Shown here: in pieces, positions 7,942 to 16,980 of the stretch | How the letters are laid out: each line of letters begins with the position of its first letter | How positions within the stretch are numbered: position 1 is the first letter of the stretch | NCBI GenBank assembly: GCA_900766265.1 | Contig: CAAFUS010000017.1 | Span: 62,001 to 126,000, forward strand | Origin: Pseudomonadaceae bacterium | GTDB taxonomy: Bacteria > Pseudomonadota > Gammaproteobacteria > Pseudomonadales > Pseudomonadaceae | Direction: 5' to 3' | Length of the DNA stretch: 64,000 nt | Notes under the pieces: generated by a model | Told to the model about the DNA's origin: nothing | The model's database searches: none | What the model saw: the letters and a program-made list of their open reading frames with translations, nothing else | Position numbers and translations under genes: made by a program

Positions 7942-9318
7942 TCAGACGGTGTGCAGGTACCAGTTGTACTCGAGGTCGGAGATCGAGTGCTCGAACTCGG
8001 CCAGCTCGCTCTCCTTGCAGGCAACGAAGATGTCGATGTAGTCGGGGCTGATGTAGCGGGCCATGACTTCGCTGTCGTCCAGCTGGCGCAGCGCGTCGCG
8101 CAGGTTGGTCGGCAGGCTCGGCTCGACCTGCTCGTAGGAGTTGCCCTCGATTGGGTCGTCCGGCTCGATCTGATTGGTCAGGCCGTGATGAATCCCCGCC
8201 AGGACTCCGGCGAGCAGCAGGTAGGGGTTGGCATCGGCGCCGGCTACACGGTGTTCGATGCGCACCGCGTCAGGGCTGTCGGTGGGGATGCGCAGGGCAA
8301 CGGTACGGTTGTCGAGCCCCCAGCTCGGGGTGTTCGGCACGTAGAACTGGGCGCCGAAGCGGCGGTACGAATTCACGTTCGGGCAGAGGAAGGCCATCGA
8401 AGCCGGCATGGTCTCCTGGAGCCCGCCGATGGCATGGCGCAGGCGGGCGTTCTCCAGCGGCTCTTCGCCGGCGAAAATATTGTTGCCGTCCTTGTCGAGG
8501 ATGGAAATGTGCACGTGCAGCCCATTGCCGGCCTGGCCGGGGTAGGGCTTGGCCATGAAGGTGGAGTCCATCTCGTGGTCATAGGCGATGTTCTTGATCA
8601 GCCGCTTGAGCAGGACCGCGTAGTCGCAGGCCTTGATCGGGTCGGCGACGTGGTGGAGGTTGACCTCGAACTGCGCCGGGGCGCTTTCCTTGACGATGGC
8701 ATCAGCCGGAATGCCCTGTTCCTTGGCGCCTTCGAGCACGTCCTGCAGGCAGTCGACGTACTCGTCCAGGTCGTCGATCAGGTAGACCTGGGTCGACACC
8801 GGTCGCTTGCCCGAGATGGGCGAGCGCGGCGGCTGCGGGCGGCCGTTCACGTTCTCCTGGTCGATCAGGTAGAACTCCAGTTCGAACGCGGCACAGATGG
8901 TCAGATCCAGCTCGTCGAAGCGCGCCACGACCTGGCGCAGCACCTCGCGCGGGTCGGCGAAGAACGGCGAGCCGTCGCGCTCGTGCATGGTCATCAGCAG
9001 CTGCGCGGTGGGGCGCTTCTGCCAGGGTTCCTTGGACAGGGTGTTGGGGATGGGGAAGCAGGTCCGGTCCGCATCGCCCATGTCCAGGCCGAGCCCGGTG
9101 CTTTCCACGGTGATGCCGTTGATGTCGAGTGCGAACAGCGAGGCGGGGAGGTTGATGCCTTTTTCATACACCTTGTGCAGGCTGGCGCGCTCGATGCGCT
9201 TGCCCCGGACGACCCCGTTCATGTCGGCGATCAAAAGATCGACGTAGAGAACTTCCGGATGTTCCTTGAGAAATGCGTTCGCTTCGTTGAGCTGAACGGC
9301 ACGCGGCTGGGAAGCCAT
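7942..9318 (-). CDS. spuI: Gamma-glutamylpolyamine synthetase (glutamine synthetase family)
   Basis: A 458-residue glutamine-synthetase-fold ligase. Members beside spuABCDEFGH join glutamate to putrescine or related amines using ATP, the entry reaction of gamma-glutamylation catabolism. Visible features are the N-terminal beta-grasp portion (LLIADMNGVVRGKRI), the AAFELEFYLID metal/ATP region, GNGLHVHISI and the late EHRVAGADANPYL segment. It is divergent from spuA, 222-234 nt away depending on the spuA start, as in the spuI-spuA layout of P. aeruginosa. A second, related synthetase (spuB) lies in the adjacent operon. Exact amine preference cannot be read from the sequence. Confidence 0.9.
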   Translation of the reverse strand: MASQPRAVQLNEANAFLKEHPEVLYVDLLIADMNGVVRGKRIERASLHKVYEKGINLPASLFALDINGITVESTGLGLDMGDADRTCFPIPNTLSKEPWQKRPTAQLLMTMHERDGSPFFADPREVLRQVVARFDELDLTICAAFELEFYLIDQENVNGRPQPPRSPISGKRPVSTQVYLIDDLDEYVDCLQDVLEGAKEQGIPADAIVKESAPAQFEVNLHHVADPIKACDYAVLLKRLIKNIAYDHEMDSTFMAKPYPGQAGNGLHVHISILDKDGNNIFAGEEPLENARLRHAIGGLQETMPASMAFLCPNVNSYRRFGAQFYVPNTPSWGLDNRTVALRIPTDSPDAVRIEHRVAGADANPYLLLAGVLAGIHHGLTNQIEPDDPIEGNSYEQVEPSLPTNLRDALRQLDDSEVMARYISPDYIDIFVACKESELAEFEHSISDLEYNWYLHTV

Positions 9319-9552
9319 GATGAAGCACCTTAATTGTTAAAAATTTCAATCATCAAACGTCCTGCCCGGAGTCAATCGAAAAGCCAGGCCAGTGTCAATA
9401 GTAGCCCGGGGAGGCTCCGTGCGGCCTGCGCAGCCCCGTTTGACGGCTCGCGGTCGGCGCCCGTGTTCAGGGAATCGGCAAGCTATTGTCTAAAAAAATG
9501 AACAAGGCTACTCTCGATCAAGACCCCCACGACCAGACAGATGTGTGTCCTT

Positions 9553-10293
9553 ATGTCTCGCTTGCCGCTGATCGGCGTATGCGCCTGCACCAAACAGATC
9601 GGTCACCATCCTTTCCATATCGCTGGCGACAAGTACCTGCGGGCGGCTTCCATCGCCGGACTGCCTCTGGTGATTCCGGCGCTCGGCGAGGCGCTCGACC
9701 AGGCCACATTGCTCGAGCAATTCGATGGTCTGCTGTTTACCGGTTCGCCGTCCAATGTCGAGCCTCATCATTATAGTGGGCCGGCGAGCGAGCCCGGGAC
9801 GCACCACGACCCCCTGCGCGACGCTACCACCCTGCCGTTGATCCGCGCGGCGATCGATGCGGGCGTTCCGGTGTTCGGCATCTGCCGCGGCTTCCAGGAA
9901 ATGAACGTTGCCTTTGGTGGCAGCCTGCACCAGAAGGTTCACGAAGTCGGCGCCTATGGCGATCACCGCGAGCGTCCGGACGACCCGGTGGAGGTGCAGT
10001 ACGGCTTGAGCCACCCGTTGCACATCCAGCCGGGCGGTCTGCTGGCCAGGCTGCTGCCGCCCCAGATCCAGGTCAACTCCGTGCATGGGCAGGGGGTCGA
10101 ACGCCTGGGCCAGGGCCTGCGCATCGAGGCGCTGGCGCCGGACGGGCTGATCGAGGCCTTTTCCGTAGAGGGTGCGCGTTTCGCCCTGGGCGTGCAGTGG
10201 CACCCGGAATGGAAGGTGCATGAAAACCCGCATTACCTGGCGCTGTTCCAGGCCTTCGCCGAGGCCTGCCGGGAGCACGCGAGCCATCGCTGA
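9553..10293 (+). CDS. spuA: Gamma-glutamyl-GABA hydrolase (class I glutamine amidotransferase-like)
   Basis: Releases GABA and glutamate from gamma-glutamyl-GABA at the end of the gamma-glutamylated putrescine pathway. The class I amidotransferase fold shows the nucleophile in FGICRGFQE (Cys111 from this start) and the C-terminal GVQWHPEW His/Glu pair. ATG 9553 gives the family-like N-terminus MSRLPLIGV; an in-frame ATG at 9541 is also possible and neither has a strong ribosome site. It is the first gene of the spuABCDEFGH run, 42 nt before spuB. Confidence 0.93.
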   Translation: MSRLPLIGVCACTKQIGHHPFHIAGDKYLRAASIAGLPLVIPALGEALDQATLLEQFDGLLFTGSPSNVEPHHYSGPASEPGTHHDPLRDATTLPLIRAAIDAGVPVFGICRGFQEMNVAFGGSLHQKVHEVGAYGDHRERPDDPVEVQYGLSHPLHIQPGGLLARLLPPQIQVNSVHGQGVERLGQGLRIEALAPDGLIEAFSVEGARFALGVQWHPEWKVHENPHYLALFQAFAEACREHASHR

Positions 10294-10335
10294 CCGCACC
10301 CCTCGCGGCGGTCGTTCCATCAACCTGAGGTCGTT

Positions 10336-11694
10336 ATGACTACCAAGCTCGACCAGCTCACGGGCTGGCTGAAAGAACGCAAGATCACCGAAGTCGAATG
10401 CCTGATCAGCGACCTGACCGGCATCGCACGGGGCAAGATTTCCCCGACCAACAAGTTCCTCGACGAAAAGGGCATGCGCCTGCCCGAAAGCGTCCTGCTG
10501 CAGACCGTCACCGGCGACTACGTCGAGGACGACATCTACTACGAGCTGCTCGACCCGGCCGACATCGACATGTTCTGCCGCCCCGACCCCAATGCCGTGT
10601 TCCTCGTGCCCTGGGCAATCGAGCCCACCGCCCAGGTGATCCACGACACCTACGACAAGATGGGCAACCCCATCGAGCTGTCGCCGCGCAACATCCTCAA
10701 GAACGTGCTGAAGATGTACGCCGACATGGGCTGGCAGCCCATCGTCGCGCCGGAGATGGAGTTCTACCTGACCAAGCGCTGCGAGGACCCGGACCTGCCG
10801 TTCCAGCCGCCCGTCGGTCGTTCGGGCCGGCAGGAAACCGGGCGCCAGTCGTTCTCCATCGATGCGGCCAACGAGTTCGACCCGCTGTTCGAGGACATGT
10901 ACGACTGGTGTGAGGCCCAGGGCCTGGACCTCGATACGCTGATCCACGAGGAAGGCACCGCGCAGATGGAAATCAATTTCCGTCACGGCGAGGCGCTGCA
11001 CCTGGCCGACCAGATCCTGGTGTTCAAGCGGACCATGCGCGAGGCCGCGCTCAAGCACAACGTCGCCGCCACCTTCATGGCCAAGCCGATGACCGGCGAG
11101 CCGGGCAGCGCCATGCACCTGCACCAGAGCGTCATCGACCTGGAAACCGGGCGCAACATCTTCTCCAACCCCGACGGCTCCATGAGCCAGCTATTCCTGC
11201 ATCACGTCGGCGGCCTGCAGAAGTACATACCCGAGCTGCTGCCGATGTTCGCCCCTAACGTCAATTCGTTCCGTCGCTTTCTGCCCGACACCTCGGCGCC
11301 GGTGAACGTCGAATGGGGTGAGGAAAACCGCACCGTGGGCCTGCGCGTGCCCGATTCCGATCCGCAGAACCGCCGCGTCGAGAACCGCCTGGCCGGTGCC
11401 GATGCCAACCCCTACCTGGCGATTGCCGCGAGCCTGCTGTGCGGCTACATCGGCATGGTCGAGGAGCTGACCCCCAGCCAGCCGGTCAAGGGTCGCGGAT
11501 ACGAGCGCCGCAACCTGCGCCTGCCGCTGACCCTGGAGACGGCGCTGGAGCGCATGGAAAGCTGCCGCCAGCTGGAAAAGTACCTGAGCCCCAAGTTCAT
11601 CACCGGCTACGTCGCGGTCAAGCGCGCCGAGCAGGAGAACTATCATCGGGTGATCAGCTCCTGGGAACGCGAGTTCCTGATGCTGTCGGTCTGA
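10336..11694 (+). CDS. spuB: Gamma-glutamylputrescine synthetase
   Basis: A 452-residue glutamine-synthetase-family ligase paralogous to the minus-strand enzyme at 7942-9318. It shows the family blocks LISDLTGIARGK, APEMEFYLT, GSAMHLHQSV and ENRLAGADANPYLA. It is expected to attach glutamate to putrescine or to longer polyamines. A GAGG ribosome site precedes ATG 10336. It follows spuA by 42 nt; a 140-nt gap carrying a REP-like hairpin separates it from spuC. Two such synthetases at one locus imply different amine preferences. Confidence 0.93.
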   Translation: MTTKLDQLTGWLKERKITEVECLISDLTGIARGKISPTNKFLDEKGMRLPESVLLQTVTGDYVEDDIYYELLDPADIDMFCRPDPNAVFLVPWAIEPTAQVIHDTYDKMGNPIELSPRNILKNVLKMYADMGWQPIVAPEMEFYLTKRCEDPDLPFQPPVGRSGRQETGRQSFSIDAANEFDPLFEDMYDWCEAQGLDLDTLIHEEGTAQMEINFRHGEALHLADQILVFKRTMREAALKHNVAATFMAKPMTGEPGSAMHLHQSVIDLETGRNIFSNPDGSMSQLFLHHVGGLQKYIPELLPMFAPNVNSFRRFLPDTSAPVNVEWGEENRTVGLRVPDSDPQNRRVENRLAGADANPYLAIAASLLCGYIGMVEELTPSQPVKGRGYERRNLRLPLTLETALERMESCRQLEKYLSPKFITGYVAVKRAEQENYHRVISSWEREFLMLSV

Positions 11695-11729
11695 GAAAGG
11701 AGCTTCGAGCGGCAAGCTTCAAGCCGTAG

Positions 11730-11754
11730 GGTGGATGGCGCTATTCCATCCACC
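11730..11754. repeat. REP-like hairpin between spuB and spuC
   Basis: GGTGGATGG/CCATCCACC forms a 9-bp stem with a 7-nt loop, preceded by GTAG. Its outer bases match the repeats at 810-881 (GTAGGGTGGA consensus), marking it as the same dispersed family. It lies in the 140-nt spuB-spuC gap. Confidence 0.6.
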
Positions 11755-11834
11755 GATAAAGCACACACAGCCGTGGGGGATGACACTTTTTCGTCCACCC
11801 TCAACGCACCGCACCAACGAGCCGGAGGTGATCG

Positions 11835-13193
11835 ATGAGCGATACGCAAACCCAGCAATGGCAAGCCCTGAGTCGCGACCACCACCTGCCGCCGTTCAGC
11901 GACTACAAGACGCTCAACGCCCGGGGCGCGCGAATCATTACCCGCGCGGACGGCGTCTACCTGTGGGACAGCGAGGGCAACAAGATCCTCGATGCCATGG
12001 CCGGCCTCTGGTGCGTCAATGTCGGCTACGGCCGCGAAGAGCTGGTCGAGGCGGCTAGCCGGCAGATGCGCGAGCTGCCCTACTACAACCTGTTCTTCCA
12101 GACCGCTCATCCTCCCGCCCTCGCGCTGGCCAAGGCGATCGCCGACATCGCGCCGGCCGGCATGAACCACGTGTTCTTCACCGGTTCCGGCTCGGAAGCC
12201 AACGACACCGTGTTGCGCATGGTGCGCCATTACTGGGCAATCAAGGGCCAGCCGGAGAAGAAAGTGGTCATCGGCCGCTGGAACGGATACCACGGCTCTA
12301 CCGTCGCCGGCGCCAGCCTCGGCGGGATGAAGGCGATGCACGGGCAGGGCGATTTCCCGATTCCCGGCATCGAGCACATCGACCAGCCCTACTGGTTCGG
12401 CGAGGGCGGCGACCTGGATCTGGACGCTTTCGGCGTGCAGGTCGCCGAGCAGCTCGAGCGCAAGATTCTGGAGGTCGGCGAGAACAGGGTCGCGGCCTTC
12501 ATCGCCGAGCCGATCCAGGGCGCAGGCGGGGTGATCATTCCGCCGGACAGCTACTGGCCCAAGGTGCGCGAGATCCTCGACCGCTACGACATCCTGCTGG
12601 TCGCCGATGAGGTGATCTGCGGCTTCGGCCGAACCGGCGAGTGGTTCGGCAGCGACTATTTTGGCAACGCGCCGGACCTGATGCCGATCGCCAAGGGCCT
12701 GACCTCCGGTTACGTGCCCATGGGCGGCGTGGTGGTGCGCGACGAAGTGGTGCACACCCTCAACGAGGGCGGCGAGTTCTACCACGGCTTCACCTATTCC
12801 GGGCATCCGGTGGCGGCCGCGGTGGCGCTGGAAAACATCCGCATCCTGCGCGAGGAGCGCATCGTCGAGCGGGTGAAGGCGCACACGGCACCTTATTTGC
12901 AGAAGCGCTGGGCGGAACTGGCGGAGCATCCGCTGGTGGGGGAGGCACGTGGCGTCGGCATGCTCGGCGCGCTCGAGCTGGTGAAGGACAAGAAGACCCG
13001 CGAGCGTTTCACCGACCAGGGCGTGGGCCTGCGCTGTCGCGATCACTGTTTCGACAATGGCCTGGTGATGCGCGCGGTCGGCGACACCATGATCATTTCG
13101 CCACCGCTGGTGATCAGCACCGATGAGATCGACGAGTTGTTGGAAAAGGTGCGTCGCTGTCTGGATCTGACGGCAAAGGACATGCGGGCCTGA
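11835..13193 (+). CDS. spuC: Putrescine:pyruvate aminotransferase
   Basis: A class III PLP aminotransferase of 452 residues that transfers the amino group of putrescine to pyruvate, giving 4-aminobutanal and alanine. This is the transamination branch of putrescine use. PLP-site residues are visible: GSGSEAND near 117-124, the LLVADEVICGFGRTG Asp258, and Lys287 in IAKGLTSGY. GGAGG lies just before ATG 11835. It is followed by a 156-nt gap before spuD, so the transport genes may also have their own promoter. Confidence 0.94.
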   Translation: MSDTQTQQWQALSRDHHLPPFSDYKTLNARGARIITRADGVYLWDSEGNKILDAMAGLWCVNVGYGREELVEAASRQMRELPYYNLFFQTAHPPALALAKAIADIAPAGMNHVFFTGSGSEANDTVLRMVRHYWAIKGQPEKKVVIGRWNGYHGSTVAGASLGGMKAMHGQGDFPIPGIEHIDQPYWFGEGGDLDLDAFGVQVAEQLERKILEVGENRVAAFIAEPIQGAGGVIIPPDSYWPKVREILDRYDILLVADEVICGFGRTGEWFGSDYFGNAPDLMPIAKGLTSGYVPMGGVVVRDEVVHTLNEGGEFYHGFTYSGHPVAAAVALENIRILREERIVERVKAHTAPYLQKRWAELAEHPLVGEARGVGMLGALELVKDKKTRERFTDQGVGLRCRDHCFDNGLVMRAVGDTMIISPPLVISTDEIDELLEKVRRCLDLTAKDMRA

Positions 13194-13216
13194 ACGCTGC
13201 GCACGGCGGCCATTAC

Positions 13217-13234
13217 AGCGCCTTTTGTAGCGCT
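13217..13234. other. Short inverted repeat in the spuC-spuD gap
   Basis: AGCGC-N8-GCGCT lies 24 nt after the spuC stop and about 115 nt before spuD. It could be a weak hairpin or a regulator site. The remainder of the 156-nt gap shows no feature I can name beyond a GGAG ribosome site before spuD. Confidence 0.3.
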
Positions 13235-13349
13235 CGAACTGTTGTAAAGAAGGGCCTGATCTTGCCAGACTGCGCGGGTACGTCAGGCGGCCGGCCCGAT
13301 CGCCACGTCACTGCCCCGAACGCTTATTACGATAACAGGAGCTGCACGG

Positions 13350-14447
13350 ATGAAACCCTTTGCCAAGACCCTACTCGCCTTGACGCTGGCCGGCGCCGCC
13401 GTCGGGGTCGCGCAGGCCGACAACAAGGTTCTGCACGTTTACAACTGGTCCGACTACATTGCCGAAGACACCTTGGAGAACTTCACCAAGGAAACCGGCA
13501 TCAAGGTCGTCTACGACGTCTTCGACAGCAATGAAGTGCTCGAAGCCAAGCTGCTCGCCGGCAGCTCGGGCTATGACGTGGTGGTGCCCTCGAACCCCTT
13601 CCTGGCCAAGCAGATCAAGGCCGGCGTGTTCCAGAAGCTGGACAAGTCCAAGCTGTCGAACTGGGAAAACCTCGATAAGGACCTGCTCAAGGCGCTGGAG
13701 CCGAGCGATCCGGGCAACGAGTACGCGATTCCCTACATGTGGGGCACAATCGGCATCGGCTATAACGTCGACAAGGTCAAGGCCGTGCTCGGCGACAACG
13801 CCCCAGTGGACTCCTGGGATCTGGTCTTCAAGCCCGAGAACATCGAGAAGCTCAAAGCCTGCGGCGTCTCCTTCCTTGACTCGCCGACCGAGATCCTGCC
13901 GGCGGCCCTGCATTACCTGGGCTTCCAGCCGGACAGCGGCAAGGCCGACGAACTGAAGAAGGCTGAGGACCTGTTCATGCAGATCCGTCCGCATGTGGCC
14001 TACTTCCATTCGTCCAAGTACATCTCGGACCTCGCCAACGGCAACATCTGCGTAGCCATCGGCTATTCGGGGGACATCTATCAGGCCAAGTCGCGCGCCG
14101 AAGAAGCCGCCAACAACGTCAATGTTGGCTACAACATTCCTAAGGAAGGCGCCGGCAGTTTCTTCGACATGCTCGCCATCCCCGCCGATGCGAAGAACGT
14201 CGAGAGCGCCCACGCGTTCCTTAACTACCTGCTCAAGCCCGAGGTGATGGCTGCCATCACCGACTACGTGCAGTTCCCTAACGCCAACGCCGCCGCCACG
14301 CCGCTGGTGGACGAGTCCATCCGCAACGACCCGGGCATCTACCCGAGCGCTGAGGTGGCCAAGAAGCTCTACACCTTCCCTGACCTGGATCCGAAAACCC
14401 AGCGTGCCATGACCCGCAGCTGGACCAAGATCAAGTCGGGCCGTTGA
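13350..14447 (+). CDS. spuD: Periplasmic putrescine-binding protein
   Basis: The substrate-binding subunit of the SpuDEFGH polyamine ABC importer. It has 365 residues, with a signal peptide of about 23 residues ending AQA, followed by VLHVYNWSDYIAEDTLENF, the standard N-terminus of PotD/PotF-type proteins. GGAG precedes ATG 13350. It is paralogous to the next gene, spuE, with long shared segments such as HSSKYISDLANGNIC. By family precedent SpuD prefers putrescine and SpuE spermidine; the ligand residues were not resolved here. Confidence 0.93.
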   Translation: MKPFAKTLLALTLAGAAVGVAQADNKVLHVYNWSDYIAEDTLENFTKETGIKVVYDVFDSNEVLEAKLLAGSSGYDVVVPSNPFLAKQIKAGVFQKLDKSKLSNWENLDKDLLKALEPSDPGNEYAIPYMWGTIGIGYNVDKVKAVLGDNAPVDSWDLVFKPENIEKLKACGVSFLDSPTEILPAALHYLGFQPDSGKADELKKAEDLFMQIRPHVAYFHSSKYISDLANGNICVAIGYSGDIYQAKSRAEEAANNVNVGYNIPKEGAGSFFDMLAIPADAKNVESAHAFLNYLLKPEVMAAITDYVQFPNANAAATPLVDESIRNDPGIYPSAEVAKKLYTFPDLDPKTQRAMTRSWTKIKSGR

Positions 14448-14473
14448 GCCATGCCGACTCCGGTTCTGTGCCC

Positions 14474-14492
14474 CGCCGGAGTCGCTCCGGCG
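14474..14492 (+). other. GC hairpin after spuD
   Basis: A perfect 8-bp stem CGCCGGAG/CTCCGGCG with a TCG loop lies 27 nt after the spuD stop. It has no T-tract and probably stabilises the spuD 3' end rather than terminating transcription. Confidence 0.55.
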
Positions 14493-14550
14493 TGGCGGGC
14501 GCGCATCGCGGCCGCCACGCCTTCCCTGATTCGCCACCCCATTCCGATGC

Positions 14551-14585
14551 GTTGTTGCCCGTTCCGGGCGACAACAGTTGATTTT
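14551..14585 (+). terminator. Intra-operon terminator-like hairpin, spuD-spuE
   Basis: An 11-bp stem (14551-14561 with 14565-14575, one G.T pair) and a TTC loop is followed by AGTTGATTTTT. It looks like a weak intrinsic terminator or attenuator reducing read-through from spuD into spuE. Confidence 0.6.
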
Positions 14586-14655
14586 TCGAGGTTTTTCCAA
14601 TAAACAGCCCGCCTTTGCCTGCCGGGTGACCGCGGCCTGGACACGAGGACCCACC

Positions 14656-15747
14656 ATGCGCTCGACGCTCAAGACTCTGCTCGTCACGGCCATCGCCGTT
14701 GCCGCGACGACACAGGCCCACGCCGAATCCACCGTGCACATCTACAACTGGTCGGATTACATCGGCGAGTCGACCCTCGAAGAGTTCCAGAAGGCCACCG
14801 GCATCAAGCCGGTCTATGACGTCTTCGACTCCAACGAGACCCTCGAAGGCAAGCTCCTGGCCGGTCGCAGCGGCTACGACGTGGTGGTGCCGTCCAATCA
14901 TTTCCTCGGCAAGCAGATCAAGGCCGGCGCCTTCCAGGAACTGGACCGCGGCAAGCTGCCCAACTGGGACAACCTCGACCCCGAGCTGCTCAAGCAGTTG
15001 CAGAAGAACGATCCGGGTAATCGCTACGCAGTGCCTTACCTGTGGGGTACCAACGGCATCGGCTACAACGTGGAGAAGGTCAAGGCCGCGCTGGGCGTGG
15101 ACGAGATCGACTCCTGGTCCGTGCTGTTCGAGCGCGAGAACATCGAGAAACTTTCGAGCTGCGGCGTCGCCTTTCTCGACTCGGCCGACGAGATGGTGCC
15201 GGCGATGTTGAACTACCTCGGTCTGGATCCCAACAGCGAGGATCCGGCCGACTACGAGAAAGCCGAAGCGAAACTGCTCGAAGTCAGGCCCTTCGTCAGA
15301 TATTTCCATTCGTCGAAGTACATTTCCGACCTGGCCAATGGCAATATCTGCATCGCCGCCGGGTTCTCCGGTGACGTGTTCCAGGCCGCCGCCCGCGCCG
15401 AGGAAGCCGGCAAGGGTATCGAGATCGCCTATTCCATTCCCAAGGAAGGCGGCAACCTCTGGTTCGACATGCTGGCGATCCCCGCAGACGCCAGCAATGT
15501 GGACGCCGCCCACGCCTTCATCAACTACATGCTCGATCCGCAGGTCATCGCGGGTGTCAGCGATTACGTCGGCTACGCCAACCCCAATCTCAAGGCGGGC
15601 GAGCTGATGGATGCCGAGGTGTATGAAGACGAGTCGGTCTACCCTCCCAAGGAGGTGCTCGACCGACTCTACGTGTCGGCCGAGCTGCCACCTCGGATCC
15701 AGCGGGTGATGACGCGCACCTGGACCAAGGTCAAATCCGGCCGTTAA
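14656..15747 (+). CDS. spuE: Periplasmic spermidine/putrescine-binding protein
   Basis: The second substrate-binding protein of the polyamine importer, 363 residues from ATG 14656, which follows GAGGAC and opens a signal peptide ending AHA near residue 23. The frame is open 26 codons further upstream, but that extension would bury the signal peptide. The mature N-terminus STVHIYNWSDYIGE and many blocks are shared with spuD, showing tandem duplication. Known SpuE proteins favour spermidine. It is followed by a terminator-like hairpin before spuF. Confidence 0.93.
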   Translation: MRSTLKTLLVTAIAVAATTQAHAESTVHIYNWSDYIGESTLEEFQKATGIKPVYDVFDSNETLEGKLLAGRSGYDVVVPSNHFLGKQIKAGAFQELDRGKLPNWDNLDPELLKQLQKNDPGNRYAVPYLWGTNGIGYNVEKVKAALGVDEIDSWSVLFERENIEKLSSCGVAFLDSADEMVPAMLNYLGLDPNSEDPADYEKAEAKLLEVRPFVRYFHSSKYISDLANGNICIAAGFSGDVFQAAARAEEAGKGIEIAYSIPKEGGNLWFDMLAIPADASNVDAAHAFINYMLDPQVIAGVSDYVGYANPNLKAGELMDAEVYEDESVYPPKEVLDRLYVSAELPPRIQRVMTRTWTKVKSGR

Positions 15748-15781
15748 GTCCCGACGCTGTGCCCGGCGCAGCTCGGTAGCC

Positions 15782-15808
15782 GCCCAGCCTGCTGGCTGGG
15801 CCAATTTT
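15782..15808 (+). terminator. Intra-operon terminator-like hairpin, spuE-spuF
   Basis: GCCCAGCC-TGCT-GGCTGGGC forms a perfect 8-bp stem followed by CAATTTT, 20 nt before spuF. The form is a short intrinsic terminator. Since spuFGH have no other evident promoter, partial read-through is inferred. Confidence 0.65.
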
Positions 15809-15828
15809 CCATCTTCGGGAGTTCGCGC

Positions 15829-16980
15829 ATGGCCGTAGCCTCCAGCGCCTACAAGAAAGCCCTCACCGGCGAAAGCAAAAGCAAGCAGGTGCTGCTCAAG
15901 ATCGACCGTGTCACCAAGAAGTTCGACGAGACGGTGGCGGTCGACGATGTCTCCCTGAACATTCACCAGGGCGAGATCTTCGCCCTGCTGGGAGGGTCGG
16001 GCTCCGGCAAGTCGACGCTGCTGCGCATGCTCGCCGGCTTCGAGCGGCCCACCGAGGGACGTATCTTCCTCGACGGCCAGGACATCACCGACCTGCCGCC
16101 GTATGAACGGCCGATCAACATGATGTTCCAGTCCTATGCGCTGTTCCCGCACATGACCGTGGAGCAGAACATCGCCTTCGGCCTCAAGCAGGACAAGCTG
16201 CCCAAGGCCGAGGTTGAAGAGCGCGTGGCCGAGATGCTCAAGCTGGTGCAGATGAGCCAGTATGCCAAGCGCAAGCCGCATCAGCTGTCCGGTGGCCAGC
16301 GCCAGCGCGTGGCCCTGGCCCGTTCGCTGGCCAAGCGTCCCAAGCTGCTGCTGCTCGACGAGCCGATGGGCGCGCTGGACAAGAAGCTGCGCTCGCAGAT
16401 GCAGCTTGAGCTGGTGCAGATCATCGAGCGGGTCGGCGTGACCTGCGTGATGGTCACCCACGACCAGGAAGAGGCCATGACCATGGCCGAGCGCATCGCC
16501 ATCATGCACCTGGGCTGGATCGCCCAGGTCGGCAGCCCGATGGACATCTACGAGACACCCGCGAGCCGGCTGGTCGCCGAGTTCATCGGCAACGTCAACC
16601 TGTTCGACGGCGAGCTGGTCGAGGACCTCGAGGACCACGCCATCATCGCCTGCCCAGGTCTGGAGAATCCGATCTACGTCGGTCACGGCATCAGCACCCG
16701 TGCCGAAGACAAGCGCATCACCTACGCCCTGCGCCCGGAAAAGCTGCTGATCGGCACCGAGCTGCCGGAGCTGCAGCGCCCCGGCTACAACTGGGCCCGC
16801 GGCGTGGTGCATGACATCGCCTACCTGGGCGGCCATTCGGTCTACTACATCCAGCTGTCCTCCGGCGGCATCGTCCAGGCGTTCCTGGCCAATTCCGAGC
16901 GCCACGTGAAATGGCCGACCTGGGAAGAGGAGGTGTATGTGTACTGGTGGGACGACAGCGGCGTGGTGCTGCAGGCATGA
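15829..16980 (+). CDS. spuF: Polyamine ABC transporter ATPase
   Basis: The cytoplasmic ATPase of the polyamine importer, 383 residues. Walker A GGSGSGKST is at 55-63, the signature LSGGQRQR at 153-160, Walker B LLLLDEP with Asp177-Glu178, and the switch His211. A C-terminal TOBE-like regulatory region follows, as in PotA/PotG proteins. ATG 15829 has CGGGAG upstream. Its TGA overlaps the spuG start (ATGA), so the transport subunits are translationally coupled. Confidence 0.95.
   Translation: MAVASSAYKKALTGESKSKQVLLKIDRVTKKFDETVAVDDVSLNIHQGEIFALLGGSGSGKSTLLRMLAGFERPTEGRIFLDGQDITDLPPYERPINMMFQSYALFPHMTVEQNIAFGLKQDKLPKAEVEERVAEMLKLVQMSQYAKRKPHQLSGGQRQRVALARSLAKRPKLLLLDEPMGALDKKLRSQMQLELVQIIERVGVTCVMVTHDQEEAMTMAERIAIMHLGWIAQVGSPMDIYETPASRLVAEFIGNVNLFDGELVEDLEDHAIIACPGLENPIYVGHGISTRAEDKRITYALRPEKLLIGTELPELQRPGYNWARGVVHDIAYLGGHSVYYIQLSSGGIVQAFLANSERHVKWPTWEEEVYVYWWDDSGVVLQA

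Noticed and set aside
14431..16905. A minus-strand open frame of more than 800 codons opposite spuE and spuF
   Set aside because: It is antisense to two unmistakable genes, its translation is low-complexity and resembles no family, and high third-position GC explains the lack of stops.
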